From assembly GCA_009777725.1 (NCBI GenBank), contig WRLG01000008.1, forward strand, positions 1 through 64,000: a stretch of 64,000 nt of DNA. The letters are read 5' to 3'. Under the pieces are notes generated by a model. That model saw only the letters and a program-made list of their open reading frames with translations, was not told where the DNA came from and made no database searches. Shown here piece by piece: positions 7,593 to 16,556 of this stretch. This DNA is from Oscillospiraceae bacterium (GTDB lineage Bacteria > Bacillota > Clostridia > Oscillospirales > Ruminococcaceae). Position numbers and translations under genes: made by a program. Numbering within the stretch: the stretch's first letter is position 1; each line of letters starts with the position of its first letter.

Positions 7593-8042
7593 ATGCTTGA
7601 TTTTGCAAAGATAACGGTTTTTTTTGATGAATATACTGCGCATTATAAGGATTTCCTTGATTTTGAATATAAAAAGGCGGATATGATTACCAAAAATGAA
7701 ATTGAGGAGCTGAGCAAGGCTCTGTCAACCGAGCAGGCTTTGATTATGAAAACCAATTCTTATGAGGGGCGCAGGGCAAAGCTTTTAGGCGGCGATTCGG
7801 AGCTTACCTTTGAAAGGCTTGTGGAGAAAGCGCCGGAGCACTATAAAAATAAGCTTGAAGCCAGCCATAAGGAAATGTCCGAAATGATTTTTAAAATCAA
7901 AGAAATTAACGACCGCATAGGCGTTATTGTAGCCGCGCGGCTGAAGCAAATCCAAAAGAGAACGGCGGAGCTTGACACCTATGACGATAAGGGAGTTTTG
8001 AACAGAAAATCCGCTACAAGAGCCATTAACTATAACGCATAA
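7593..8042 (+). CDS. flgN: FlgN-like flagellar export chaperone
   Basis: 149 residues, all-helical, with heptad-like charged helices. FlgN keeps the hook-filament junction proteins FlgK and FlgL export-competent in the cytoplasm. It lies between flgM and flgK, spaced 23 and 27 bases from them, with AAGGAGG before its ATG. Family recognition is by size, helical character and gene order. Confidence 0.75.
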   Translation: MLDFAKITVFFDEYTAHYKDFLDFEYKKADMITKNEIEELSKALSTEQALIMKTNSYEGRRAKLLGGDSELTFERLVEKAPEHYKNKLEASHKEMSEMIFKIKEINDRIGVIVAARLKQIQKRTAELDTYDDKGVLNRKSATRAINYNA

Positions 8043-8069
8043 AGAATTTGAAGGAAAGGATTTGATTAG

Positions 8070-10031
8070 ATGCCATCCAGTTTTTTTGGGCTGTACGTAC
8101 AAAGGGAGGCTTTGCTTGTCGCACAGAAATCATTGGATATTGTCGGCAACAATGTTTCCAATATAAATACTCCCGGTTACACAAGGCAGAGGATTGAGAC
8201 TGCTTCCGTAGCGAACAAAGGGGGAGGGCTGATGTCTAATACTGCCATCAGTATGGCTGGGCAGGGTGTCCGCGGAGTCGGCGTGGCACAGCTTCGCGAT
8301 GTTATGCTTGATAAGAAATACCGCACCTACACGAGCACGGCAATGGACTTCGGTATAAAGGTTCAAGTTATGTCAGACGTTGAAACCGCTATTGACAATA
8401 TCGAATCGGATACCAGAGGCTTTAATAAGGTTTTAAGTGATTTTAAGGCGGCTCTGCAGGGCTTTTCAGCCGAAAATGCAAACAGGCGCGAAATGGCAAC
8501 GATTTCGCAGTCAACCGCTAAAAATGCCACCGATTATTTGAGAATATTAAACTCGCGCCTTGACGATATTTCAAAGCAAACTCTCGGGGATACGATGATT
8601 GTCGTAGACCGTGTGAATGCCATATTAGCCGAAATGGGCGACCTTAATAAGCAAATTTCGGATTCCTATGTCAGCATGGGCTATCTGACCGCGCAGGGTG
8701 ACGGCTATAGGGTCATGAGCAACTTCGGTCCGCTTGAACTCAAAGATAAGATGAATATGCTTTTGGATGAGCTTTCGCAGTACGGCAACATTGACTTCAA
8801 GGAAGAAAGCAACGGTTCGTTTACGGTTAAGTTTGCGGGGCAGGAGGTAGTTGACGACAGATTTTACGCTCAGATTGCAATTAAAGATATGTCTGTTAAT
8901 TTTGCCGATGTTCCGACCACCGCGCAATTCAGAGATGCCCAAGCGATTTTAGATAACATATTCAGCACGGAGCCGCAAATCGCAGCCGCCCAAGCGGTGA
9001 TTGATGAGTATAACAATTATTACCACACCAAGCCGGAGCCGCTTAATATGGGATTTGTGATTTCCAACTATAAAATGGAAAGCAAGGATTGGAGGGCAAT
9101 TGCACCCTCGGCGGCGGAGAGGCAGACCTTTGTATTGGACGAAAGCAACGCATTTTCGTACAGAAATTCCGAAGGTCGGACTATTTCCGGCGCGGGTGTT
9201 TTTGATATTACATCAACGGCAGGCGATTCGAGCAGACAGCATTTGTTTGGCGGTTCTCTCAGAGCCTATCTTGATACATATAACGGTAACGGCGAATTTG
9301 CGGCTTCTAATTACTCACTCAACGGAGGAGCGGCAAGTCCTATAGGCAATAACACCTACAGAGGCATTGAATATTACAGAAATACGCTTAACGCTTTTGC
9401 CAAAACCTTTGCAGACGAGATGAACAGTATTTTCTATGAAGAATTCGGATTTAGGCTTTTTGACTACCAAGACGACATGAGCACGCCTACGACTAATGAT
9501 GAGTTTATGAAAATCACCTCAAATTTAAGGCTGTCGGAAGCATGGACTGCCGACCCGATTCTTGTATCAAAGCCTTATTGGGCGAATACCGATGTTAACT
9601 TTGCTAAGTACCCGCCCTCGGGAGTCGGTCCTCCTCCGTTTTACACGGAAGCCGATAAGGCAAGGCTTGACGAATTCCAAGAGTTGGATAATTCATGGAT
9701 TCACAAAATGCTCGGTGCTTTTGAAAGCCAGCACGGATACGGAAATCTGCCCTTGGATTCGGGACCGGTTACATTCCAAAAATTCTTACAGCATATCGGG
9801 GACACCTTAGGAAGTCAAGTTAATGCCGAGATGAGCATCTTTGAAACGAATGACATTATGCTGAGGATGGTTGAGGACGAGCGGGATGCTATTATGGGCG
9901 TTCAAATGGACGAAGAGGGAATTGACATGATGAATTACCAGAAATGGTATAACGCCATAGCCCGTATGACCAGCACCCTTGACGAGGCTCTCGATACACT
10001 AATTAACCGAACCGGCAGAGTAGGACTGTAA
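8070..10031 (+). CDS. flgK: flagellar hook-associated protein 1 FlgK
   Basis: 653 residues. The N-terminal signature (GLYVQREALLVAQKSLDIVGNNVSNINTPGYTRQR split as usual over residues 6-42) and the C-terminal one (GIDMMNYQKWYNAIARMTSTLDEALDTLINRTG) are the coiled-coil ends of FlgK/FlgE-type axial proteins. FlgK forms the hook-filament junction. The variable central domain is somewhat longer than in B. subtilis (507 residues). Overlapping frames on the other strand are shadows. Confidence 0.95.
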   Translation: MPSSFFGLYVQREALLVAQKSLDIVGNNVSNINTPGYTRQRIETASVANKGGGLMSNTAISMAGQGVRGVGVAQLRDVMLDKKYRTYTSTAMDFGIKVQVMSDVETAIDNIESDTRGFNKVLSDFKAALQGFSAENANRREMATISQSTAKNATDYLRILNSRLDDISKQTLGDTMIVVDRVNAILAEMGDLNKQISDSYVSMGYLTAQGDGYRVMSNFGPLELKDKMNMLLDELSQYGNIDFKEESNGSFTVKFAGQEVVDDRFYAQIAIKDMSVNFADVPTTAQFRDAQAILDNIFSTEPQIAAAQAVIDEYNNYYHTKPEPLNMGFVISNYKMESKDWRAIAPSAAERQTFVLDESNAFSYRNSEGRTISGAGVFDITSTAGDSSRQHLFGGSLRAYLDTYNGNGEFAASNYSLNGGAASPIGNNTYRGIEYYRNTLNAFAKTFADEMNSIFYEEFGFRLFDYQDDMSTPTTNDEFMKITSNLRLSEAWTADPILVSKPYWANTDVNFAKYPPSGVGPPPFYTEADKARLDEFQELDNSWIHKMLGAFESQHGYGNLPLDSGPVTFQKFLQHIGDTLGSQVNAEMSIFETNDIMLRMVEDERDAIMGVQMDEEGIDMMNYQKWYNAIARMTSTLDEALDTLINRTGRVGL

Positions 10032-10032
10032 T

Positions 10033-10203
10033 ACAATGTACAATTAACAGTTAACAATGAATAATGAAGGTGTTACGCCCTTGGCGTAACATTGTGAGCA
10101 GTTTATGTTAGCTATATAAACTACATGCCTAGCTAAACTATTTTAAATCCGTCGGCGAAGCCGACACATTCATTGTTCACTGTTAATTGTTAATTGTTAA
10201 TTA
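10033..10203. repeat. heptamer-bounded inverted repeat between flgK and flgL
   Basis: Left arm (10037-10070, ACAATTA/ACAGTTA/ACAATGA units) and right arm (10169-10203, TTGTTCA/CTGTTAA/TTGTTAA units) are inverted heptamer clusters. Between them are two small palindromes, GTTACGCCC-TTG-GCGTAAC and GTCGGCGAAGCCGAC; the CGGCGAAGCCGA core recurs at 58057. The element splits an otherwise tight operon and adds a hairpin in front of flgL. Confidence 0.8.
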
Positions 10204-10222
10204 TATAAAGTGGAGGTTTATT

Positions 10223-11500
10223 ATGAGGGTAACATTTAGTATACAAAATAGGCAATATTTGAGGAATACTAACAATTCTCTTAAAAATATGCTTAAATCT
10301 TATGACAAAATAATGACCCAGAAAAAATTTAACCGTGTTTCTCAAGACCCGAGTAACGCGTCTAAATCTGTTACAACGCGGCGGCAACTGTGGAATCTTG
10401 ATATGTATAACAGCAACTTGGCTACGGCTAAGGAGGTGTTTTCTGCGGCTGAAACCAATCTCAGAAGCATTAATAATATGTATGTAAGCACGGTTAAGCC
10501 TAAGATAATTCAAGGTGCGAATATATCCACATACGACCCGACCGACCGACAGATTATTGCCACGGAAATGAGGCTTTTGGCAGACCACATTGTTGATACG
10601 ATGAATGCCGACTTTGCCGAAAGAAAGCTTTTCGGCGGAACGAGTGCGGGTGCTACCCCTTATGTGCTGCATGACAGTGTTTCAATTTCTATTAACCAGA
10701 GTGTTTTAACTGACGGTTTAGACCCCGCTGATGCCGCTGATTTAATTGATGAGTTAACAGAAAGATTCGGCGCGCCTGACGCGGGCGGAAACTTTGAAGT
10801 CTTTAATTTGGGCGGTGCTAACCGTTCTCCTGTTGTTTGCTATAACGGCGTTCCTGTGGATATGAGTGCTCTTGACGAAAGATTTGCGGGCTTGCCGAGT
10901 GCATCTTATTCAATCAGCTATGTGAAAGACGGCGTTGCCGTGGACAGAAACGGAAGAGCGGACAGTAATCCGCAGGAAATATACATAGACTTTGACAGAG
11001 CGCGGGAGGCACGGGATAATTCATTGCTTTTCCCCGCTTCAAATCCTATTTTCGTAGACGTAGGAATGGGAATCAATTATATCAACGGCGAGGTAGACCC
11101 CCAAACGGCAATGGACATTTCGTTAAACGGAGCGAAGATGCTGGGCTCGGGGCTTTACGGGGGCTTCAGCCACAACATGGCGCAAGCTCTGTATGACGCC
11201 GCCTTTGCACTTGATAATGACGACAGATTTGATATTGTTGCGGCAATAGACGCGTTGGATAATTCTATGACGAACGTGCTGCAATCTATTACCAATATCG
11301 GTGCGAAGCATATGAGTATTGACTTTTATGAGATTAAAAACGAGGACTATGAATTCAGCTTAAAGGAACGCCAAAATAATGTCGAGGGCGTTGACATTTA
11401 TGATGAAATCACATATTTTAACGCGCTGGAAGCGGCGTTTCAAGCGGCTTTGCAGTTATCGGCAAAGGTTTTGCCCAGAAGTGTTTTTGATTTTATTTAA
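10223..11500 (+). CDS. flgL: flagellar hook-associated protein 3 FlgL
   Basis: 425 residues. The N-terminus (MRVTFSIQNRQYLRNTNNSLKNML) and the C-terminal helix (NALEAAFQAALQLSAKVL) are FlgL/flagellin-like. FlgL is the second junction protein between hook and filament. ATG at 10223 follows TGGAGG; an upstream in-frame extension to 10187 runs through the heptamer repeat and is rejected. It is longer than the B. subtilis protein (about 298), mainly in the middle. Confidence 0.92.
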   Translation: MRVTFSIQNRQYLRNTNNSLKNMLKSYDKIMTQKKFNRVSQDPSNASKSVTTRRQLWNLDMYNSNLATAKEVFSAAETNLRSINNMYVSTVKPKIIQGANISTYDPTDRQIIATEMRLLADHIVDTMNADFAERKLFGGTSAGATPYVLHDSVSISINQSVLTDGLDPADAADLIDELTERFGAPDAGGNFEVFNLGGANRSPVVCYNGVPVDMSALDERFAGLPSASYSISYVKDGVAVDRNGRADSNPQEIYIDFDRAREARDNSLLFPASNPIFVDVGMGINYINGEVDPQTAMDISLNGAKMLGSGLYGGFSHNMAQALYDAAFALDNDDRFDIVAAIDALDNSMTNVLQSITNIGAKHMSIDFYEIKNEDYEFSLKERQNNVEGVDIYDEITYFNALEAAFQAALQLSAKVLPRSVFDFI

Positions 11501-11539
11501 TTTAGCAGAGGTCTGTCTGCAAAGAAAGGGAGTGTTGTT

Positions 11540-12172
11540 ATGCAGCAGTTGCTAAGCATTAAACGTATTCCGATTGAAATTGAAGTAAATGTTCAGCGGT
11601 CGGAGCTTAAGCCTATTGAGGAAAAGAGCAAGAGTAACGGTTCGCCGCCGCATATGAGCGTATCCCGCCGAAACGATGCGGTTTTCTTAAAGGCTGACCC
11701 TGTAAAGGTTGATTTGCCTAAACCTAAGCCGCTCGGAGCACAAAGCAGAAGGGTTGACGCGTTTAACTCGTCCGGCGGAAACCAAAGCTTTACCCTCTCA
11801 TATAAGGGCTACGCCAAGATGGAGCAGGATGGAAGCGCGCATTTGGCGGGCGAGGTCAGAACATCTGCATCTGACATGGATGTGAGGATTAATAAGGCTT
11901 CGCGCTCGGTTGAAGCTATTTTGAATGCTCTGCCTAAAATGAAAAATAACTCGGGCGTCAGCTTTTCAAACGGCAAGCTGAGCATTGATTATAATGTTGA
12001 CAACGGTGTTGATATTTTAGATATTTTGAAAAGCAAATTTGAGTTCATACCGGGCAAAATCGAAGTAGTTGTCACGCAGATGCCCAAGCTTGAAATTGAG
12101 TACACGGGAGGACCGATTTACTTCCCCAGAAGTGCCGACCCGAATTATGAGCCTCCGTTAGTTTTGGCTTAA
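11540..12172 (+). CDS. YviE-like DUF6470 protein
   Basis: 210 residues. It starts MQQLLSIKRIPIEIEVNV and has regular beta content with a C-terminal IEVVVTQMPKLEIEYTGGPIYFPRSADP, as in YviE/DUF6470 proteins. In B. subtilis yviE lies between flgL and fliW, the same place as here. Its job is unknown; the position suggests a role in filament assembly or its control. RBS AAAGGGAG precedes the ATG. Confidence 0.75.
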   Translation: MQQLLSIKRIPIEIEVNVQRSELKPIEEKSKSNGSPPHMSVSRRNDAVFLKADPVKVDLPKPKPLGAQSRRVDAFNSSGGNQSFTLSYKGYAKMEQDGSAHLAGEVRTSASDMDVRINKASRSVEAILNALPKMKNNSGVSFSNGKLSIDYNVDNGVDILDILKSKFEFIPGKIEVVVTQMPKLEIEYTGGPIYFPRSADPNYEPPLVLA

Positions 12173-12201
12173 TCTGATTTACAAAGGAGCATGTCGCCGC
12201 T

Positions 12202-12633
12202 ATGACAATCAAAACCCGTGATTTCGGAGAAGTTGAGATTAATGAAAGCGATATTATTACTTTTCCGAACGGCGTTTACGCGTTTGAGGAAACCCGCAGG
12301 TACGTACTCCTTTCTCCGTTGGGTGAAGATGTTTTCCCTATGTGGCTTCAGTGCCTTGACAATTCGGAGCTTTGTTTTATCGTTTTTAACCCGTCTGAGC
12401 TTGTGAGCGGTTATTCTGTTAATATAGCCGATGCAGATATGGATATTGTAGGCAGAGAAGGGGAAATCGGGTATCTTTGCATAGCCGTAATACCCGATAA
12501 CTATCTTAAAACTACGGTTAATCTCAAAAGCCCTATCATTTTAAATTCCGTCGGAAGGCTTGCCGTTCAGATTGTCGCATATGAGGATTACAATATCAAG
12601 CATCCCGTTTTCTCAAAAGGGGAGGGGGTTTGA
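12202..12633 (+). CDS. fliW: flagellar assembly factor FliW
   Basis: 143 residues with the family features DIITFPNGVYAFEETRRYVLL and CFIVFNPSEL. FliW binds flagellin and CsrA in a partner-switch that couples flagellin translation to secretion. It lies one base before csrA, with AAAGGAG upstream of the ATG. Confidence 0.93.
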   Translation: MTIKTRDFGEVEINESDIITFPNGVYAFEETRRYVLLSPLGEDVFPMWLQCLDNSELCFIVFNPSELVSGYSVNIADADMDIVGREGEIGYLCIAVIPDNYLKTTVNLKSPIILNSVGRLAVQIVAYEDYNIKHPVFSKGEGV

Positions 12634-12634
12634 T

Positions 12635-12874
12635 ATGTTAGTGTTATCAAGAAAAAAGGGCGAGGGCGTTGTTATCGGAGATAACATAAGCATTACCGTT
12701 ATAGAATTATCAAACGATAGGATAAGGCTCGGTATTGACGCGCCGCCGGAAATAAGGATTGCCAGAAGCGAGCTTTATTATACAGAAAAATTTAATATTC
12801 AAGCCGCAGTGAATCGTCCGGCAACGGGGCTGATTAAGGATATTATAGCGGGTAACACCGCGTTTAAAAAGTAA
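12635..12874 (+). CDS. csrA: carbon storage regulator / translational regulator CsrA
   Basis: 79 residues starting MLVLSRKKGEGVVIGDNI, with NDRIRLGIDAPPEI and the basic IARSELY segment of the RNA-binding family. CsrA blocks flagellin mRNA translation in Firmicutes unless FliW sequesters it. I start at the ATG at 12635 behind GGGGAGGGGG; the longer frame runs back into fliW. The hag gene that usually follows is absent here. Confidence 0.95.
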   Translation: MLVLSRKKGEGVVIGDNISITVIELSNDRIRLGIDAPPEIRIARSELYYTEKFNIQAAVNRPATGLIKDIIAGNTAFKK

Positions 12875-12975
12875 AATTTAAAATATGTTTGTTTTTTCGA
12901 GAGCTTTCATTGCCCGTAAGATGGTTGATGTAGCTTTAAGCCGAAGAATGTTAGACAATTGAAAGGGTGGTTTTT

Positions 12976-15321
12976 ATGTTTTCAAATGTAAGCGGTTCAT
13001 CAAAAATGAGAATGGCAGGTTTATTTTCCGGTCTTCAAACGGAGGAATTGGTAAAGGCTATGGCAAGCGGTACAAAAGCCAAGCTTAACAGGAGACAGCA
13101 ACAGCTGCAAACCTTAATGTGGAGGCAAGAGGCTTACCGCACTCAAATTTCATCGCTTTCCTCTTTTCAGAGTAAATTCCTCAGATTAGAGTCGCGGGAT
13201 TCGATTATGACGCAGCAGAATATGAATAAAAGTGCTGCTACCTCGTCTAACCCCGGAATTGTTGCAAGTGCTACGAGCGGTGCTGTTCCGGCTACCTATA
13301 CGATTTCATCAGCTAACGCGGCAACCAAAGCAACCTTAGATTCGGGCGGCGGGCATTTTGAGAATACCCTTAGCCTTGATTTGAGCAAGGTCGGCGCGGA
13401 TAGGGTTATCACATATAAGGACGATGGCTCGGGCGAGATTGAGAAGGATAACAGGGTTACTCTTCAGTTTACGCTTAACGGAACGACCAGGGATGTAAAG
13501 TTTGAAGCCGGAATAGTCGGCGGGGAATTCGATAAGGAAAAAACCCAAGAGAACTTTTTGGAAGCTTTGAACGAAACTTTCGGTTTTTCAACGGCTGGGT
13601 TCAGCTTTCAAGCGGGCACAGACTACCTTGCTTTTGAGCATCCGAGCGGTGATGCAAGTATAACGCATACTTTCAGTGTGAGGTTTGATTCATCAATCGG
13701 TCTTATGAACACGGCTTACAGCGGTGTTGACAGGAATAACTCAACTCTCTCCTCGATAAATTGGGGTGTCGGAGGATTACCGCCGAGAACTACGGACGCT
13801 AAACGCGATGAAGCTTTGGAGAATGAGCGTCAAGAATTGCTCCTCAGAAAAGCGGATGCGGAAGCATTTTTGGCGACAAATGACCCGAGCGGTGCGAATT
13901 CAGCAAGGCTTTTGGGGCTGATTGAAGATTTCAGAGTTGCTTCCGATGCGGGAGAGGCGGCGGCACTCAGCTATTTGACAAGCACCTTTACCCCCGCCTT
14001 TTATGCCGAGCTGAGCTCCATGGGAATTGAAGTGACCGATGAGTGGAAAAACGATATTCAAGCGGTTATAGATGAAGGACACGGCGGCGATGCGGTTAAT
14101 GTGTTGAGGAATGTGGGCAACGCTCTGGAAATGAGCGGAGTAGTCATGGCTAACAGGGATATTGAGTACATTGACGCAAGGCTTGAGGCAATCGGCGATG
14201 GGACGAACGGCTTGCTCGGGCGTGCGGATTCCTTTGCATTTTCAATAAATGGCAAGGAAATAACTGTTTCCGAAAACGCTACTATAACGGAGCTTATGAA
14301 CAGCATTAATAATTCCGGCGCGGGCGTTAGGATGACATTCAGCAGTTTTACTCAGTCATTTCAAATTGAATCGCTTAACACAGGTGAGGATAGCGCGGTT
14401 GAAATTGCGGATTTAGGCACTTCGGGCTTAATGACAGCACTTTTCGGAAGCAATCTTTCGGCAAACGGTAAGGATTCAACCATAACCATAAGCAATGACG
14501 GCGTGAATTTTGCTACCTATACCAGCAAAGGAAATTCTTTCACCTTTGACGGCACTACGATTGACCTCACGAATTTAAAAGAGTCTCCGACTGCCGCTGA
14601 GCCGATAACGGTTACAACAGTGAAAGACCACAGCGCGGTGAAAGACCTTATCGTAAACTTTATAAATGATTACAACAGCTTAATCGAGAGCATTAACAAG
14701 GAAATCAGCACCGCTCGCCCCAAGGATAAAGGCTCTTTCTTCGAGCCCCTTACCGAAGAACAAGAAGAGGAGATGGATGCTTCTCAAATTGAAAAGTGGA
14801 ATGATAAGGCAAAGCAGGGGCTTTTATTTCAAGACAGGCATTTGAATATGCTGTTGACTGAATTGGGTGCTGCAATTAACACAAACTACAGGTTTGACGA
14901 CGGCAGTGTCATGTCGCTCCACAGCTTAGGGATTGCCGCGGTAAACCGCAGCGGAGTGCTTGTAATTGACGAGGAAAAGCTGGACGCCGCATTGCAGGTT
15001 CAAGGTGATAAGGTCGCGGAATTCTTCACAAAGTCAAACGACGGACTTGCGGCAAGGGTAAACGGGGCTATTGACAGAGCGATTTCAACAAGCAACCAAA
15101 GACCAGGGTATCTTACAAGCACAGCCGGAATTGAAGACACAACTACCGACAAGAAAAACATGATACACAATCAAATTCAAGACCTGCAGAAGTTGATTGA
15201 CAATTTGAGGCGTAAGTATGAGGATGAAATGGCGCGCTATTGGAGGCGGTTTACCGAACTCGAAAAGCATATGGCGAGGATGAATTCTCAAGCAGGAATA
15301 TTTATGCCGCAGGAAATGTAA
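12976..15321 (+). CDS. fliD: flagellar cap protein FliD
   Basis: 781 residues. N-terminal MRMAGLFSGLQTEELVKAM and the C-terminal helix pair (IQDLQKLIDNLRRKYEDEM, RRFTELEKHMARMNSQ) identify FliD, which sits at the filament tip and folds exported flagellin. It is far longer than the B. subtilis protein (about 500) owing to inserted central domains, including ISNDGVNFATYTSKGNSF-type beta stretches. Start ATG at 12976 with GAAAGGGTGG; an in-frame GTG at 12967 lies inside that site. Confidence 0.93.
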   Translation: MFSNVSGSSKMRMAGLFSGLQTEELVKAMASGTKAKLNRRQQQLQTLMWRQEAYRTQISSLSSFQSKFLRLESRDSIMTQQNMNKSAATSSNPGIVASATSGAVPATYTISSANAATKATLDSGGGHFENTLSLDLSKVGADRVITYKDDGSGEIEKDNRVTLQFTLNGTTRDVKFEAGIVGGEFDKEKTQENFLEALNETFGFSTAGFSFQAGTDYLAFEHPSGDASITHTFSVRFDSSIGLMNTAYSGVDRNNSTLSSINWGVGGLPPRTTDAKRDEALENERQELLLRKADAEAFLATNDPSGANSARLLGLIEDFRVASDAGEAAALSYLTSTFTPAFYAELSSMGIEVTDEWKNDIQAVIDEGHGGDAVNVLRNVGNALEMSGVVMANRDIEYIDARLEAIGDGTNGLLGRADSFAFSINGKEITVSENATITELMNSINNSGAGVRMTFSSFTQSFQIESLNTGEDSAVEIADLGTSGLMTALFGSNLSANGKDSTITISNDGVNFATYTSKGNSFTFDGTTIDLTNLKESPTAAEPITVTTVKDHSAVKDLIVNFINDYNSLIESINKEISTARPKDKGSFFEPLTEEQEEEMDASQIEKWNDKAKQGLLFQDRHLNMLLTELGAAINTNYRFDDGSVMSLHSLGIAAVNRSGVLVIDEEKLDAALQVQGDKVAEFFTKSNDGLAARVNGAIDRAISTSNQRPGYLTSTAGIEDTTTDKKNMIHNQIQDLQKLIDNLRRKYEDEMARYWRRFTELEKHMARMNSQAGIFMPQEM

Positions 15322-15328
15322 GTATCTT

Positions 15329-15448
15329 TGCAAATAGGTCAGAATTTCATTCTGTAGGGGGCGGGCTTGCCCGTCCTGCACACAAAAAACGCATCATTTC
15401 GTTATTGGGCGGGACAGGCAAGCCTGTCCCCTACAGAATCCTATTGCA
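15329..15448. repeat. GC-rich palindromic element between fliD and fliS
   Basis: Outer arms GCAAATAGG...ATTCTGTAGGGG and CCCCTACAGAAT-CCTATTGC are inverted copies, and the inner arms (GGGCTTGCCCGTCC / GGGACAGGCAAGCC) are also palindromic. Ends and the right flank AGGTGGAAAA match the copy at 3746-3885. It lies inside the flagellar operon without breaking a gene. Confidence 0.8.
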
Positions 15449-15502
15449 CAAGGTGGAAAAAATTCTAAGTAAATTTAAACCTCAAAAAAGGAGTGCCGAA
15501 GT

Positions 15503-15868
15503 ATGGTTCCGAATCCTTATCAAAAATTTATGAAGCAGTCTGTTTCAACGATGAGACCGGGCGAGCTTTTGTTGGCTCTTTACGATAAGGCAATTGTTGA
15601 GTTGAACAGGGCAATAATTTTTATTGAAAATAAAGACATTCCTAACGCACATAATTCTATCATTAGGGTTAAAGATATTGTTGAAGCACTTGATTCTTCG
15701 TTAAAGGTAAGATATGAAGTAACTGAAAATCTTGCGGCACTTTATCAATATTTCTATAAGCTTTTGATTTCGGCAAATATTAAAAAAGACCCTCAGATAT
15801 TGAGCGGTCTGATACCTTACTTTGTCGACCTTCGCAATACTTTTGCCGAGGCGGATAAAATAGCGTAA
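15503..15868 (+). CDS. fliS: flagellin chaperone FliS
   Basis: 121 residues, helical, with NPYQKFMKQSVSTMRPGELLLALYDKAI and the FYKLLISAN segment of FliS. FliS binds the flagellin C-terminus before export. AAAGGAG lies 10 bases before the ATG. Confidence 0.93.
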   Translation: MVPNPYQKFMKQSVSTMRPGELLLALYDKAIVELNRAIIFIENKDIPNAHNSIIRVKDIVEALDSSLKVRYEVTENLAALYQYFYKLLISANIKKDPQILSGLIPYFVDLRNTFAEADKIA

Positions 15869-15886
15869 TTTCGCCTAAAAAATCAG

Positions 15887-15951
15887 AAGGGGGGAGACCG
15901 TGCCGGCTTCATGAGCCGTTTATGTGCAGATGCGGCATGGTCACATTTATG
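15887..15951 (+). promoter_or_regulatory. leader hairpin that loops out the SD-to-start distance (copy A)
   Basis: AAGGGGGGAG (15887-15896) is followed by a 9-bp stem, GACCGTGCC (15896-15904) with GGCATGGTC (15934-15942), holding an inner GGCT/AGCC hairpin. ACATTT and the ATG at 15949 follow at once. With the stem folded, the purine-rich site ends about 6-7 bases from the ATG; unfolded it is more than 50 bases away. The same layout is found at 53261-53327 before an unrelated gene. Confidence 0.55.
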
Positions 15952-16416
15952 AATGACAGGATTATTGAGCTGGTAGATAAGAAAATTAAACAGCTTGAAC
16001 AGTTTAATGAAGTAACCTCGCGGATGTTGTATGAGGATATTGGTGAAATGGATAATCTGCTTGACGAAAGAGATGAAATAGTCCGCAATGTTGACGGGAT
16101 TTCACTTGATATTAAGCAGTATGTCAACGAATTGCCGATTGAATTGCAGAGTAAAATTAAGGCAATCTTTTATTCGCAAAAAATTAATGATTTAAGCGGC
16201 GAGCTTTTGGCTCTTCAAGAAAAACTCCGCCAGCAGGAGCGTTTAGTAAGCGTAATCAAGGAGGCGGATAAAAAAGCCTACAGCCGCCTTAAAGCTATGC
16301 AGAATGATTTGCTTGAAGAGATGACCGAGCTGAATAAAACCAAGCAGGTAGCTAATTATTTCTCACAGACAGGCATAGATTTAAGCAAAGGAGCTAAGCT
16401 TAATATATCCAATTAA
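15949..16416 (+). CDS. FliT/FlgN-like helical flagellar chaperone candidate
   Basis: 155 residues, almost all helix, with long charged coiled-coil stretches (VDKKIKQLEQFNEVTSRML; QEKLRQQERLVSVIKEADKKAYSRL). The last gene of the flagellar operon after fliS is often fliT or a FlgN-like chaperone, so a chaperone role is inferred from place and fold class. Three in-frame ATGs exist (15922, 15937, 15949); I use 15949 because the conserved leader hairpin ends 6 bases before it. Confidence 0.6.
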   Translation: MNDRIIELVDKKIKQLEQFNEVTSRMLYEDIGEMDNLLDERDEIVRNVDGISLDIKQYVNELPIELQSKIKAIFYSQKINDLSGELLALQEKLRQQERLVSVIKEADKKAYSRLKAMQNDLLEEMTELNKTKQVANYFSQTGIDLSKGAKLNISN

Positions 16417-16421
16417 GCTGC

Positions 16422-16498
16422 GTGCCTGTAGCTCAGCTGGATAGAGCGGCAGACTCCGACTCTGCAGGTCGCACGTTCGAATCGTGTCAGGCATACCA
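16422..16498 (+). tRNA. tRNA-Arg (CCG)
   Basis: A 77-base cloverleaf with encoded CCA. The anticodon stem GCAGA/TCTGC encloses CTCCGAC, so the anticodon is CCG. The acceptor GTGCCTG pairs with CAGGCAT (G-T first pair) and the T arm reads CACGTTCGAATCGTG. It starts 5 bases after the last flagellar gene's stop and is followed by its own terminator, so it may be co-transcribed with the operon. Confidence 0.93.
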
Positions 16499-16503
16499 AA
16501 TCA

Positions 16504-16546
16504 ATAACAGCACTTGGCTAATGTCAAGTGCTGTTATTTTATTTTG
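16504..16546 (+). terminator. intrinsic terminator after tRNA-Arg
   Basis: Stem ATAACAGCACTTG / CAAGTGCTGTTAT with a 7-base loop followed by TTTATTTT. It also faces the 3' end of the minus-strand kinase gene. Confidence 0.85.
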
Positions 16547-16556
16547 GTATATACTC

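Noticed and set aside
10187..10222. N-terminal extension of FlgL
   Set aside because: These codons come from the heptamer repeat and the ribosome-binding site; the ATG at 10223 fits the family.
12875..12975. Possible remnant of hag between csrA and fliD
   Set aside because: The 101-base gap has no flagellin-like codons; only an AT-rich spacer and the fliD ribosome-binding site.
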